From contig JAMPHY010000007.1 of the NCBI GenBank assembly GCA_023663185.1, positions 62,001 through 126,000 on the forward strand: DNA of 64,000 nucleotides, in the 5' to 3' direction. How positions within the stretch are numbered: position 1 is the stretch's first letter; the number at the start of each line of letters is the position of its first letter. Below the pieces are notes generated by a model. It ran no database searches and was not told the DNA's origin. It saw nothing but the letters and a program-made list of their open reading frames with translations. This document shows positions 44,037-53,182 of the stretch, piece by piece. A program made the position numbers and the translations under genes. The stretch is from Clostridiales bacterium (GTDB taxonomy: Bacteria > Bacillota > Clostridia > Lachnospirales > Lachnospiraceae).

Positions 44037-44477
44037 TTGACTGAAGAAACAAAAGCACGAATTGAAAGTGAATTAGAAATTAAAGCATATATTCAAAATC
44101 TAAAGTTTGCGATTAATAATGGAGCAAAAATAAATTTTCAAGCCCAAAGACGTATAGACGAGGATAGAGATGAAAAGTACACGAATATGTACACGGTAAA
44201 TACTTTATTTCCTGATGAAAATCCAGTAGATGCGTTAAAGAGAGAATTATTAACACTTTCTGAGGAAAACTATATGCGAACAGTCAAAGATTTTCGTTTT
44301 CCTAAAAGAAGTGAGATGCGTGAATTTGGCAAGGTCTATAACGGTACAGATGATGTATACATAAAAATAAGGGTAGAACTTTTGGGAATGTATGGCGATA
44401 TTACAACATTTGTAATGTCTTTCCATTTTGCTACAAAAAAATTCACTTCGGAAATGTTTCCGTATAGAAAGAATTAG
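44037..44477 (+). CDS. Putative toxin partner of the Panacea-domain antitoxin
   Basis: 146 residues from TTG 44037, with GAAGGAG 8 nt upstream. Soluble alpha/beta protein with no motif that I can name: a basic middle (KDFRFPKRSEMREFGKVY) and a beta-rich end (DVYIKIRVELLGMYGD...FVMSFHFATKKF). It is first in a two-gene operon under a TA-type palindromic operator, followed after 11 bp by an HTH-Panacea protein. Panacea antitoxins neutralise very diverse small toxins, so this protein is the toxin candidate by context. A TTG start would keep its translation low. Confidence 0.65.
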   Translation: MTEETKARIESELEIKAYIQNLKFAINNGAKINFQAQRRIDEDRDEKYTNMYTVNTLFPDENPVDALKRELLTLSEENYMRTVKDFRFPKRSEMREFGKVYNGTDDVYIKIRVELLGMYGDITTFVMSFHFATKKFTSEMFPYRKN

Positions 44478-44488
44478 GGGGTGTTTTC

Positions 44489-45517
44489 ATGGATATGAAG
44501 ATTATAAAAAGCGAAAAACATTTGTGCATATGTTGTATGGAAGAACATGAAGTGAAAACAGTTCTTGTTAATGAACAAGCAACTTTTAAGAATGTCAAGG
44601 TTGATTATGAGGCATTTTATTCGTATTGTGATGTAGCCGAAGAATTGTATATGGATGAGCAACAGATGCAGGAGAATGATGTGCGTCTCAAAGACGCTTA
44701 TAGAAAGATGGAAAATCTTTTGACATCTATGGAAATAAGTGATATTCGCTCAAAGTATGGTATTAGCCAGAGAGACTTATGTATTCTTCTTGGCTGGGGT
44801 GAAAAAACTATTACCAGATACGAGAGTCATCAGATACAGGATAGGGCGCATGATACAATATTGAAGAAGATTGACATAGATCCGGAATGGTTTTTGGCAC
44901 TATTGAGAGATGCTAAGGAAAATTTGTCAAAGGAGTCTTATCAGAAATATTTAGATACGGCGACCACATTATTTGAGAAAGGTCAGGATTTATATTTGCG
45001 AAAAGCTATTGAGGCAAGTTATGCAAAATTTAGTGAAAATCCGCTTTTTCATGGAAACACGAAACTTTCATTAGATAAGGTTGTTGACGTGATTCGTTAT
45101 TTTGCTTCATCTACGAAGGTTACAGATCTTTATAAGGTAAAGCTTATGAAGTTGATGTGGTATGCAGATGCTTTGTCATATAAGATTAGAGGGTGTGCAA
45201 TAACCGGTTTGATATATCGGGCGTTGCCAATGGGGGCGGTACCGATAGGATATAATTCGATTATTGATTTGAAAGATATTCCATGTGAAGAAGTGGACAT
45301 GGGAGAGACGTGCGCTTATCATTTTTATCTAAATAATCCGGTTGAGTTTCCGGCTCTTTCGGCTGATGATAAGAATATTCTTGACATCGTTATAAGTAAA
45401 CTTGGTAGAATGAGTAAAAATGATATTATTAATTTTATGCACAAAGAGCAGGCGTATGTGGAAACGGCGTCAAGAGATATAATTCAATTTAAGTATGCAG
45501 AAAGTTTGCAGATATAA
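44489..45517 (+). CDS. HTH and Panacea (SocA-like, DUF4065) domain antitoxin
   Basis: 342 residues, GGGGGTG upstream of ATG 44489. N-terminus resembles the MqsA/YgiT zinc finger (CICCMEEHEV...YSYCDVAEEL), but the second CxxC is reduced to one Cys. Next comes an HTH (~90-120, IRSKYGISQRDLCILLGWGEKTITRYE), then helices, then a Panacea domain (~200-320: VVDVIRYFASS...YKVKLMKLMWYADALSYKIRGCAITGLIYRALPMGAVP). Panacea is a chaperone-like antitoxin module. With the HTH it can both neutralise the upstream protein and repress the shared palindromic promoter. Confidence 0.85.
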   Translation: MDMKIIKSEKHLCICCMEEHEVKTVLVNEQATFKNVKVDYEAFYSYCDVAEELYMDEQQMQENDVRLKDAYRKMENLLTSMEISDIRSKYGISQRDLCILLGWGEKTITRYESHQIQDRAHDTILKKIDIDPEWFLALLRDAKENLSKESYQKYLDTATTLFEKGQDLYLRKAIEASYAKFSENPLFHGNTKLSLDKVVDVIRYFASSTKVTDLYKVKLMKLMWYADALSYKIRGCAITGLIYRALPMGAVPIGYNSIIDLKDIPCEEVDMGETCAYHFYLNNPVEFPALSADDKNILDIVISKLGRMSKNDIINFMHKEQAYVETASRDIIQFKYAESLQI

Positions 45518-45575
45518 TAAAAAGTAGTAATAAATGAAAAAGAAATGAAATGGATTGAGGAGTGTGATTATTCAT

Positions 45576-47087
45576 ATGGAATACATTTGGTATATAATTG
45601 CAGCATTGGGCGCAGGAGTCGGCACCGGTCTTGCCGGACTTTCAGCGGCTACCGTCATGGTGCCGATTTTAATAGTTCTTTGCCCATCATTTTCAGGAGA
45701 AACAGGGGCTTACCATGCGACAGCGATTGCGCTTGCCTCAGATATTCTTGGTTCCGCTGTTACGACAAGTATCTATATCCGACATAAAAACATTGACTTA
45801 AAGCGGGGCTGGATAATGCTTACCTGTATTGTAGGCATGTGCATTGCGGGCAGTTTTGCAGCGTGGTCGGCGGGAAATGTCGTGCTGGGGAGTTTTTCTT
45901 TATTCCTTACATTTTTTATTGGAATCCGTTTCCTGCTAAAGCCGGATACAGAGCGCAAAGAAACCGTGGAAAAAGGCAAAGGGCTGGATTGGAAGGGCGT
46001 CGCAATTTCTTTATTTTTCGGACTGACAATCGGATTTGGCACGGGCTTTGTAGGCTCAGGTGGCGGAATGATGATGTTGGTGGTATTTACCGCTTTCTTA
46101 GGCATGGACAGAAAGCCTGCCGTTGGAACGAGTACATTTATTATGACTTTTACTGCGCTCATTGCTTCGGTAAGCCATATTATGATTGATCCGTCAATCG
46201 CTTTGGAACGCTGGGATGTATTGTTAATTTGCATTATAACTGCGACCACTGCTTCTATTGTTTCCGCGCAATTTGCCAATAAAGTTAATAACCGTACAGT
46301 TGGTTTAGTAACCGGAGCTATTTTGACAGTGCTTGGAGCGGCGATGTTGATTTTGAACTATCGGGAGCAGCTTGCTAAATATGCTCTTGTATGGAACCTT
46401 TTGTTATGTTTGGGAAAATATATTATTTATCTGGGCTGCTGTATAATCGTGCTGCTGGTGCTGCGCCTGCTTATAAAGATACCGCAGGAGATATGGCGCA
46501 AATGTCTGCACATGGTAGCTTATACGTCGGCTATTTGTATGATGATTGTTTCAAGAGACTGGCTGGTATCCTGCCTGTGCTGTATTCTTATTAGTATTAT
46601 TGCCTATCCGATTTTATGTATGGCGGAGAAGTGGAAAGGCTATGCGGAGCTTTTGGTACAGAGAAAAGACGGCGAGATAAAAAAGAGCTTGTGGCTGTTG
46701 TTCCTGACACATGCAGCCCTAATAGCAATTACTTGGGGCTGGCTTAACAAACCATACATAGCGATGACTTCTATTATTGTCTGGGGAGTCGGGGATACGA
46801 TGGCGGCTTTGATTGGGAAACGTTTCGGAAAGCATTTGATACATATTCCCTATGCCGATCCGAAAAAAACATGGGAAGGCTCTATCGCTATGGCGGTAAC
46901 ATCTTTTATTTTAGCGGCGGTTCTTCTTATGTTTATAACTGATATTCCGACGGCGAAATGCTGTCTGTTTGCCTTGCTGATAGCTCCGGTTTCAGCGGCA
47001 GCAGAGCTTTTTTCTCATAACGGCAACGATACTGTCAGCGTTCCGGTGGCGATTGCGGTCGTGCTGTCATTTCTATCGCTGGTTTAA
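45576..47087 (+). CDS. Fusion of a TauE/SafE (TSUP) transporter and a phosphatidate cytidylyltransferase/dolichol-kinase-like domain
   Basis: 503 residues from ATG 45576 (GAGGAG upstream; the TTG 45555 would include that site). Residues ~1-265 are a TSUP anion exporter with its two repeat signatures (GAGVGTGLAGLSAATVMVP; FGLTIGFGTGFVGSGGGMMM). Residues ~275-503 are a separate polytopic domain with the SEC59/DGK1/VTE5 hallmarks: RKCLHMVAYTS, WGVGDTMAALIGKRFGKH, DPKKTWEGSIAM and AELFSHNGNDTVSVP. The latter family phosphorylates polyprenols or diacylglycerol with CTP. I see no frameshift joining them, so the fusion looks genuine. A link between sulfonate/sulfite export and lipid activation is unexplained. 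Confidence 0.85.
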   Translation: MEYIWYIIAALGAGVGTGLAGLSAATVMVPILIVLCPSFSGETGAYHATAIALASDILGSAVTTSIYIRHKNIDLKRGWIMLTCIVGMCIAGSFAAWSAGNVVLGSFSLFLTFFIGIRFLLKPDTERKETVEKGKGLDWKGVAISLFFGLTIGFGTGFVGSGGGMMMLVVFTAFLGMDRKPAVGTSTFIMTFTALIASVSHIMIDPSIALERWDVLLICIITATTASIVSAQFANKVNNRTVGLVTGAILTVLGAAMLILNYREQLAKYALVWNLLLCLGKYIIYLGCCIIVLLVLRLLIKIPQEIWRKCLHMVAYTSAICMMIVSRDWLVSCLCCILISIIAYPILCMAEKWKGYAELLVQRKDGEIKKSLWLLFLTHAALIAITWGWLNKPYIAMTSIIVWGVGDTMAALIGKRFGKHLIHIPYADPKKTWEGSIAMAVTSFILAAVLLMFITDIPTAKCCLFALLIAPVSAAAELFSHNGNDTVSVPVAIAVVLSFLSLV

Positions 47088-47137
47088 TCATTTTAAAAGT
47101 ATTTCCCAAAGAAAAATAAACAATATATCTATACGCC

Positions 47138-47194
47138 TTGACAAGAGTCCTATTTAGGACTTATAATTTTATATAAAGAGTCCTAAGTAGGACT
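47138..47194 (+). promoter_or_regulatory. Promoter with twin MarR-type operators
   Basis: TTGACA (47138-47143), 18 bp, TATAAT (47162-47167). Two 16-bp palindromes, AGTCCTATTTAGGACT (47146-47161, inside the spacer) and AGTCCTAAGTAGGACT (47179-47194, over the start site), are centred 33 bp apart, three helical turns. Confidence 0.88.
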
Positions 47195-47213
47195 TATAAA
47201 GGGGAGATGGGAA

Positions 47214-47666
47214 ATGAATAATAACGCAAAAGAACAACACGAAATAATTAATCAACAGATTAAGGAACTGGCAGGGATATATAGAGATATCGTTAGTCGC
47301 TCCGGAATTTCGGAAAATGAATTTTGGATTTGGTACACGTTAATTATTATGGATGGAGAATATTCACAGCAGGATATATGTAATACATGGTCTCTGTCAA
47401 AGCAGACAGTAAATACAATTATTACCCATATGGTACAAAAAAAGTTAGCATTTTTAGAGATAGTGCCCGGAACTAGAAATCGGAAGATTATCCGTTTGAC
47501 AGGGAGCGGAAAAGAATATGGTGAAATTATTGTCAAACCTGTTTTCGAGGCGGAGTGTAGGGCTTTTGACAGACTTCCTATGGAAGACAGGCTTGCCTGT
47601 ACCGTTGCATTTGGCAGATACATTGATATTTTGAGGGAAGAAATTTATGGAACAGAAAACAAATAA
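47214..47666 (+). CDS. MarR-family transcriptional regulator
   Basis: 150 residues, GGGGAGATGGG upstream of ATG 47214. Winged HTH: GEYSQQDICNTWSLSKQTVNTIITHMVQKKL (recognition helix) and wing VPGTRNRKIIRLTGSGKEYG, flanked by dimer helices. The twin AGTCCTAnnTAGGACT palindromes in its own promoter are its probable operators. Its end overlaps the next gene by 20 bp, so regulator and phosphatidyltransferase are co-translated; the MATE pump follows. Confidence 0.92.
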   Translation: MNNNAKEQHEIINQQIKELAGIYRDIVSRSGISENEFWIWYTLIIMDGEYSQQDICNTWSLSKQTVNTIITHMVQKKLAFLEIVPGTRNRKIIRLTGSGKEYGEIIVKPVFEAECRAFDRLPMEDRLACTVAFGRYIDILREEIYGTENK

Positions 47667-48231
47667 TATGGCGAATAAATATGAAAAGAAAATAATTACC
47701 ATACCTAATATACTTTCCTTTTTCAGATTATGTTTAATTCCTGTAATTGTATGGCTTTACAATATAAAGCGTAATTATGTATGGGCAGGATATATTCTGA
47801 TTTTGTCGGGAATAACGGATATGGCAGATGGCTATATTGCCAGACGTTTTAATATGATTAGCAATTTTGGCAAGGTGCTTGATCCCATTGCCGATAAGCT
47901 GACACAAGGGGTTATGTTGATATGCCTGTTGCTTCGATTTCCCTTGATGATAGCGCCGTTTGTCCTGCTTATAACAAAAGAGGCATTTATGGGTATAAGT
48001 GGTATTTTGATTATAAAAAAGACAGGGATTGTGTGCGGTGCACAGTGGCATGGTAAAGCAGCCACATGCTTATTGTATGGCATGATGATACTTCATGTGT
48101 TTTGGCATGAAATTACGCCGCTGGTTTCTATGATTTTCATAGCAGCCTGCACATTGATGATTGGAATTTCCCTTGTACTTTATGGGTTGCGAAACATAAG
48201 AATTATGAAACAGGCGAAAGAGGATAAATAA
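47647..48231 (+). CDS. CDP-alcohol phosphatidyltransferase (PgsA-like)
   Basis: 194 residues; ATG 47647 lies inside the end of the MarR gene. The catalytic signature D-G-x2-A-R-x8-G-x3-D-x3-D is complete (MADGYIARRFNMISNFGKVLDPIADK) among six membrane helices. It transfers a phosphatidyl group from CDP-diacylglycerol to an alcohol, most likely glycerol 3-phosphate. As a MarR-controlled accessory copy it may be a second PgsA used to remodel membranes under stress, rather than the housekeeping enzyme (inference). Confidence 0.9.
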   Translation: MEQKTNNMANKYEKKIITIPNILSFFRLCLIPVIVWLYNIKRNYVWAGYILILSGITDMADGYIARRFNMISNFGKVLDPIADKLTQGVMLICLLLRFPLMIAPFVLLITKEAFMGISGILIIKKTGIVCGAQWHGKAATCLLYGMMILHVFWHEITPLVSMIFIAACTLMIGISLVLYGLRNIRIMKQAKEDK

Positions 48232-48285
48232 TAATATAAGGAAGATGCGGGGAAACGGCTGACGTAAAAAATTATATCCTATATA

Positions 48286-48345
48286 TTGCATATTTTCAGA
48301 AATGTATTATAATACCTTCCTGAAATGAAGTATATTTCAGGAAGG
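48286..48345 (+). promoter_or_regulatory. MATE gene promoter and perfect 12-bp inverted repeat covering the ribosome binding site
   Basis: TTGCAT (48286-48291), 16 bp, TATAAT (48308-48313). CCTTCCTGAAAT (48315-48326) and ATTTCAGGAAGG (48334-48345) form a perfect repeat with a 7-nt centre. The right arm contains the GGAAGG ribosome binding site of ATG 48356. Either an operator at +1 or an RNA hairpin that hides the binding site. Confidence 0.7.
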
Positions 48346-48355
48346 ATATGGTTTC

Positions 48356-49699
48356 ATGAACAAAGATTTAACAGTAGGCAATCCACAAAAAGTATTATGG
48401 AAATTCTGCCTGCCATTGTTTGGCAGTATCATTTTTCAGCAGCTTTACAATATAGCCGACAGTCTGGTTGCAGGCAAATTTATCGGGGAGAATGCGCTTG
48501 CTGCTGTGGGAAATAGTTATGAAATTACCCTGATTTTTATTGCCTTTGCCTTTGGCTGCAACATGGGTTGTTCCATTATCGCTTCACAATTGTTTGGGGC
48601 AAAAGACTATAGTAAATTAAAGTCTGCGGTATCAACAGCATGTATTTTTAGCGCTTTTCTTTGTCTTATTCTGATGGTTGTAGGCGCTTTAGGCTGCGGC
48701 TCGCTGCTTCGTTTAATCAGGACGCCGGACGAAGTATTCTCTGATTCAAAGCTGTATCTGGATATTTATATATGGGGACTGCCGTTTGTATTTTTTTACA
48801 ATATTGCAACCGGAATTTTCTCAGCACTGGGAGATTCCAAGACGCCGTTTTATTTTCTTGCGGTATCCTCGACATCGAATATTGCAGTTGATATTTTATT
48901 TGTAAAAGCATTTAATATGGGGGTTGCCGGCGTTGCATGGGCGACATTTTTATGTCAGGGAATAAGCTGCATTCTTGCCGTATGGACTGTATGGATAAGA
49001 ATTAAAAAAATTCAGGTAACGGGTAAACCAAAATTATTTGACATAGACCTTTTGAAAAAGATTGTGGTAATAGCGGTGCCAAGCATTTTACAACAGAGTT
49101 TTATTTCACTTGGCAATATACTGATTCAGAGCGTTATTAATGGGTTTGGATCTTCCGTTATGGCAGGTTATTCTGCGGCAGTAAAGCTTAATAATATGGT
49201 TATCACATCATTTACCACAATCGGCAACGGAATTTCCAACTTCTCTGCACAAAATCTGGGTTCTCATAAATACGAACGGATTAAAGAGGGATTCAGGGCA
49301 GGAATTAAAATGGTATGGTGTCTGTGTATACCATTCTGCATTATTTATATTTTCTTTGGCAGATACCTTCTTCTTTTGTTTATGGAAAAAAGTTCCGCGG
49401 CAGCGCTTATGACCGGAAGACAGTTTTTGTGGATACTGTCACCGTTCTATTTTGTCGTATCTGCTAAACTAGCTGCAGACGGTATACTTAGGGGACTCAG
49501 CGCCATGCGTAAGTTTATGTTTGCCACTTTTACGGATTTAATCCTTAGAGTCGTGCTGGCTTTTGTTCTTGCGGATTTAACCAATTCTGCCACAGGCATA
49601 TGGTGTGCATGGCCGATTGGCTGGACAATCGGCATGATTCTTTCTGTTTATTTTTACAGGAAGGAATATAAATTGTTAAATTGTCCCGCCTATAATTAA
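48356..49699 (+). CDS. MATE-family multidrug/toxin efflux transporter
   Basis: 447 residues with twelve predicted membrane helices in two homologous halves. The N-terminal text (GNPQKVLWKFCLPLFGSIIFQQLYNIADSLVAGKFIGENALAAVGNSYE) is the NorM/DinF-type MatE signature; the second half repeats it (LKKIVVIAVPSILQQSFISLGNILIQSVINGFG). It exports cationic compounds by Na+ or H+ antiport. Its stop overlaps that of the converging YesN-like gene by 3-4 bp. Confidence 0.93.
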   Translation: MNKDLTVGNPQKVLWKFCLPLFGSIIFQQLYNIADSLVAGKFIGENALAAVGNSYEITLIFIAFAFGCNMGCSIIASQLFGAKDYSKLKSAVSTACIFSAFLCLILMVVGALGCGSLLRLIRTPDEVFSDSKLYLDIYIWGLPFVFFYNIATGIFSALGDSKTPFYFLAVSSTSNIAVDILFVKAFNMGVAGVAWATFLCQGISCILAVWTVWIRIKKIQVTGKPKLFDIDLLKKIVVIAVPSILQQSFISLGNILIQSVINGFGSSVMAGYSAAVKLNNMVITSFTTIGNGISNFSAQNLGSHKYERIKEGFRAGIKMVWCLCIPFCIIYIFFGRYLLLLFMEKSSAAALMTGRQFLWILSPFYFVVSAKLAADGILRGLSAMRKFMFATFTDLILRVVLAFVLADLTNSATGIWCAWPIGWTIGMILSVYFYRKEYKLLNCPAYN

Positions 49700-51324
49700 G
49701 ACGGAGAATCCGCCCTATTCAGATATTCCGTGGGCGAGATACCTTCTACTTTTTTAAATACCTTACTGAAATAAAAAGCGTTTTCAAAGCCTAAGGCGTC
49801 TGCAACTTCATAGATTTTTACATTGCCTTTTTGCATCATACGCTTTGCCTCAGCAATTTTGCGCTCAGTAACGTATTCGGAGTATCCGCAGTTATTATAT
49901 TTCTTAAACAGCGAGCTAAGATAATTAGGTGAAATTCCATAAATAGTTGCAACGTCGTTTAAGTTTAACTTTTGCGTTACATGTATTTCGATATATTTTT
50001 TTACATTGTCAACGATATGATGGCGATGTTCTTTCTTGTGTTCAATAAAGCTTTGGCAGAGACGGTCGCGAAACTGGCCAAGCCAGTTGATGACTTGTTC
50101 AGTCGTGTTCTGGCGGTAGATAGAACGATATCCGTCACTGTAATCTGAAAAGAGCGAAGAGAGCAGGGTTTCACCGTTAGGCATCAATGAAATTGATAAG
50201 AATAGCAGATTACATGCCGCGTCAAGCGCCTGAACATAGTGCGTCGGGTGTTCTTCAAATAATGCAATTACCTGTTCTAAGACAGAACTTAAAAGCGTCT
50301 CGTCATATTCTGAAAAGGCGCGGCTTAGGTCATTTTTTACAAGAGAAAGATTAAAAATCATATAGCTGTCGGGCTGTATTGAAGACGCTGTGGCAATACC
50401 GGACGGCTCTGTAATACTTCCAAAAGCTGCGCGGGCGCTTTGATAGGAATCGGCAATAGAAAGCGGCTCGCTGACGATAGTGCCAATTCCGATTTTCATG
50501 GAAGTCTGATAATAGCCGGTAAGCGAGGCGCAGATTTGCTCTAAATAAGAGATAATCTGTGTGTCGTTACTTGTGTCAGGGATTTCGCTATATAATAAAA
50601 TAATTGCGCCATGATTTCTGTCAAGAGTTACAAAATATGCGTTTATCTGCTGCTTCGCAAGATATTTTCCGGCAATCTTCTGCAGAAGCTGATAGGAATT
50701 TGTATACAACACGATTTGCTTTTGAATATTCATTGCGTCAACAGACGGATTGCTCATTTCAAAGTAGCAGCATTGGTATGCGGCGTAGGAAAAGGGAATT
50801 TCTAAATCATGCATTAACAATTTAAACTGTTCGGGCGAGTCATAAAGGTTATGCAGCAGATGAATAAAAAACTTTTCACGCAGCATTTGTAAATCGGCAG
50901 ATGATAATTCTGTTTCCTGCTTAGATAATGCGGCGGAGGCAGAAATGCTGTCTATGGCGCGCAGGACAGAATTTTTCAAAGTTTCCGGCGTCAATTCTAT
51001 TTTAATCAGATAATCGGCGGCATGATAAGTAAGAGCTTCTTTTGCCATCTGAAACTCCTCGTAGCTTGTCAGAATAATAAAGGCGGGATAATCCTTGTGC
51101 GGATAGAGTTCGCGCGTCTTTTTAAGAAGTTCCAAACCCGACATAACAGGCATTTTTACATCTGTGATAATAATGTCAGGCTGTTCCTTTTCCATGATTT
51201 CCCAGCCGACTTGACCGTTCGGGGCGATACCGCATACATTTATTCCAAGTTCTTCCCATGCGAGCATAGAGCGGATACCAGCCTGCACTAAGGGTTCATC
51301 ATCGATAATTAGTAATTTATACAT
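49696..51324 (-). CDS. YesN-like response regulator, receiver plus AraC-type HTH
   Basis: 542 residues from ATG 51324 (GGAGG 6 nt upstream). Receiver domain (~1-120) with DDEP, phospho-acceptor Asp (IIITDVKMPVMSG), ILTSY and LIKIE; here the conserved Lys is followed by Ile-Glu instead of Pro. A middle ~300-residue region is typical for YesN. The C-terminal AraC/XylS HTH (~440-540: KLNLNDVATIYGISPNYLSSLFKKY and FENAFYFSKVFKKVEGISPTEYL) binds DNA. With the kinase encoded upstream (8-bp overlap) it should activate the divergent sugar ABC/GH88 operon. Confidence 0.93.
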   Translation of the reverse strand: MYKLLIIDDEPLVQAGIRSMLAWEELGINVCGIAPNGQVGWEIMEKEQPDIIITDVKMPVMSGLELLKKTRELYPHKDYPAFIILTSYEEFQMAKEALTYHAADYLIKIELTPETLKNSVLRAIDSISASAALSKQETELSSADLQMLREKFFIHLLHNLYDSPEQFKLLMHDLEIPFSYAAYQCCYFEMSNPSVDAMNIQKQIVLYTNSYQLLQKIAGKYLAKQQINAYFVTLDRNHGAIILLYSEIPDTSNDTQIISYLEQICASLTGYYQTSMKIGIGTIVSEPLSIADSYQSARAAFGSITEPSGIATASSIQPDSYMIFNLSLVKNDLSRAFSEYDETLLSSVLEQVIALFEEHPTHYVQALDAACNLLFLSISLMPNGETLLSSLFSDYSDGYRSIYRQNTTEQVINWLGQFRDRLCQSFIEHKKEHRHHIVDNVKKYIEIHVTQKLNLNDVATIYGISPNYLSSLFKKYNNCGYSEYVTERKIAEAKRMMQKGNVKIYEVADALGFENAFYFSKVFKKVEGISPTEYLNRADSPS

Positions 51325-53182
51325 TAGATACCTCCATTTTATCTGCATTAGGCGCTATGTTTTTGGGTATGAACAGGTGCATTTTGGTATATTGGTTCAG
51401 TTCGCTTTCAATCTGAATGCCATATTGTAGACCAAATTCATATTGTAAACGTTTATGAACATTGGCGACGCCGATTTCGCGGAAAAATTCAGAAGGCGCG
51501 GCAGTATTATCTGTTAAAAGTTTTTCAATTTTCTCCGGAGTAATTCCAACGCCGTTGTCCCAGACAATAATTTCTACGTCATTCTTATCATTGCGGAAAG
51601 CTTCTTTAATTATAATGCGTATGGAGCCCATATTTCCACGAGGTTCCAGACCGTGAAAAATTGCGTTTTCAACAAGTGGCTGGAGCGTAAATTTAATAAT
51701 TAGAACTTGTAATAGTGTTTCATCTTGGCACTCGATATTAAAATCAATCGTACCGCCATAGCGGTAATTCTGTATCTTAAAATAGTCGTTTACAAGCGCG
51801 AGTTCTTCTGAAAGTGGAATTAAAAGCTGTGTTCCTTTGGAAATACTGCGCATTAGTCTTGAAAGTGAAGTCGTCATATCCGCGATACCGTCTGCACCCT
51901 GAACAGACGCCATCCATTTAATCGAGTTAAGCGTGTTGTACAGAAAGTGCGGATTAATTTGATTTTGCAAGACTTTATATTCTAAGTCCTGCTTCTCTTT
52001 TTCATCAGCAATACGGGTTTCGATTAACTGCTCCATATCATAGGCAAGTTTATTGATTCCACGTCCGATATCTCCCAGTTCGTGATTCCACTCAATTGAA
52101 TTATCGGGTTCAAAGTTACCGCCGGATACCAGATTAATTTGATTCTGGATTTTTTGCACAGGTATGGCGATAAAACGATGAAGATAAAATGCTAGTATTA
52201 GGCCCACAAACATCATAATAACTAAAATAATAATCCAAATCGATATAAGCATTTGGTTTTGTCTGCGTATTTCCTGATTGGAGATAGTCTGTATAATGTA
52301 ACAGTTTTTCTGTGAGAGCGGGCGGACGACAATCACGGATTTTTTATCTGCCGGATATTCATGTACAGAATATGTGTGAAAGTCATTTTGAGATAAGGAA
52401 TCGGCAGAGTCGTTTGTGATTTCTTCCTCAATCTCATAGGTAAAATCTGAAAGCGTGATTGTGTCTTTTGCCAACGCATAGGTGTTCCCCTCTAAAACAA
52501 GATATAAGTCAGAGTCTGCGGCATAACTATAATACTCAAGCGGAGCGGTGAATAAGTCCTCAGTAACTTCAATAAAAATCCAGCCAGCCTTATCGGAGCC
52601 GTATCGTGAATAGATAGGCTGGATAATCGGAATCACTTTTTTCTCCATAGAAGAAAAGAAGGGGTCTGTTATAAATCCTACAGACAGTTTGCCGGCGGAG
52701 TTGTTATATAAGTCGTCAAAATATGGCAGCGCAGGAATCTCAAGGCTTAGATTGTGCGTAGAGGAATATTGGGCGGCTACAATCTGAATAAAACGCTGGT
52801 TTTTATTGCCGATGACAATTCTGTGCAACATGGAATTGTCAGGATTATTTTGATATTCTTCTGTGAGACGTGTATGTGCCTGTAAAGCGATAATGCCATA
52901 ATTTTGATTGTCGGGGGCTTGTACATAGTCACTGATTGTTGTATTTTCCTGCGCCCATCTGATTAAGTGGTTTACGGATTCTAAGCTATTGTCGATTGAG
53001 TCTGTGAGAAACTTCATATTAATAGCAGTTGACGCAGCGAGTGATTCAGACAGATAGTTACGGTACAGAGCAGTAAACATCATGCTGAACAGAATGCCCA
53101 CGCTTAATGTAATAACCAGCGTAAATATGATAAGGCGCCGTTGTAGCTTAGAGGAAGACTGTTTCTGAAATAGCGTGAGCAT
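51317..53182 (-). CDS. YesM-like sensor histidine kinase
   Basis: 621 residues. TM1 (~18-40), a ~270-residue extracellular Cache-like sensor, TM2 (~312-335), HAMP (IAIPVQKIQNQINLVSGG), His_kinase domain with NPHFLYNTLNSIKWMA (phospho-His) and the ATPase with DNGVGI. This is the LytS/YesM class that works with AraC-type regulators. Expected ligand: an extracellular oligosaccharide, or the loaded solute-binding protein encoded divergently. Confidence 0.93.
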   Translation of the reverse strand: MLTLFQKQSSSKLQRRLIIFTLVITLSVGILFSMMFTALYRNYLSESLAASTAINMKFLTDSIDNSLESVNHLIRWAQENTTISDYVQAPDNQNYGIIALQAHTRLTEEYQNNPDNSMLHRIVIGNKNQRFIQIVAAQYSSTHNLSLEIPALPYFDDLYNNSAGKLSVGFITDPFFSSMEKKVIPIIQPIYSRYGSDKAGWIFIEVTEDLFTAPLEYYSYAADSDLYLVLEGNTYALAKDTITLSDFTYEIEEEITNDSADSLSQNDFHTYSVHEYPADKKSVIVVRPLSQKNCYIIQTISNQEIRRQNQMLISIWIIILVIMMFVGLILAFYLHRFIAIPVQKIQNQINLVSGGNFEPDNSIEWNHELGDIGRGINKLAYDMEQLIETRIADEKEKQDLEYKVLQNQINPHFLYNTLNSIKWMASVQGADGIADMTTSLSRLMRSISKGTQLLIPLSEELALVNDYFKIQNYRYGGTIDFNIECQDETLLQVLIIKFTLQPLVENAIFHGLEPRGNMGSIRIIIKEAFRNDKNDVEIIVWDNGVGITPEKIEKLLTDNTAAPSEFFREIGVANVHKRLQYEFGLQYGIQIESELNQYTKMHLFIPKNIAPNADKMEVSNV

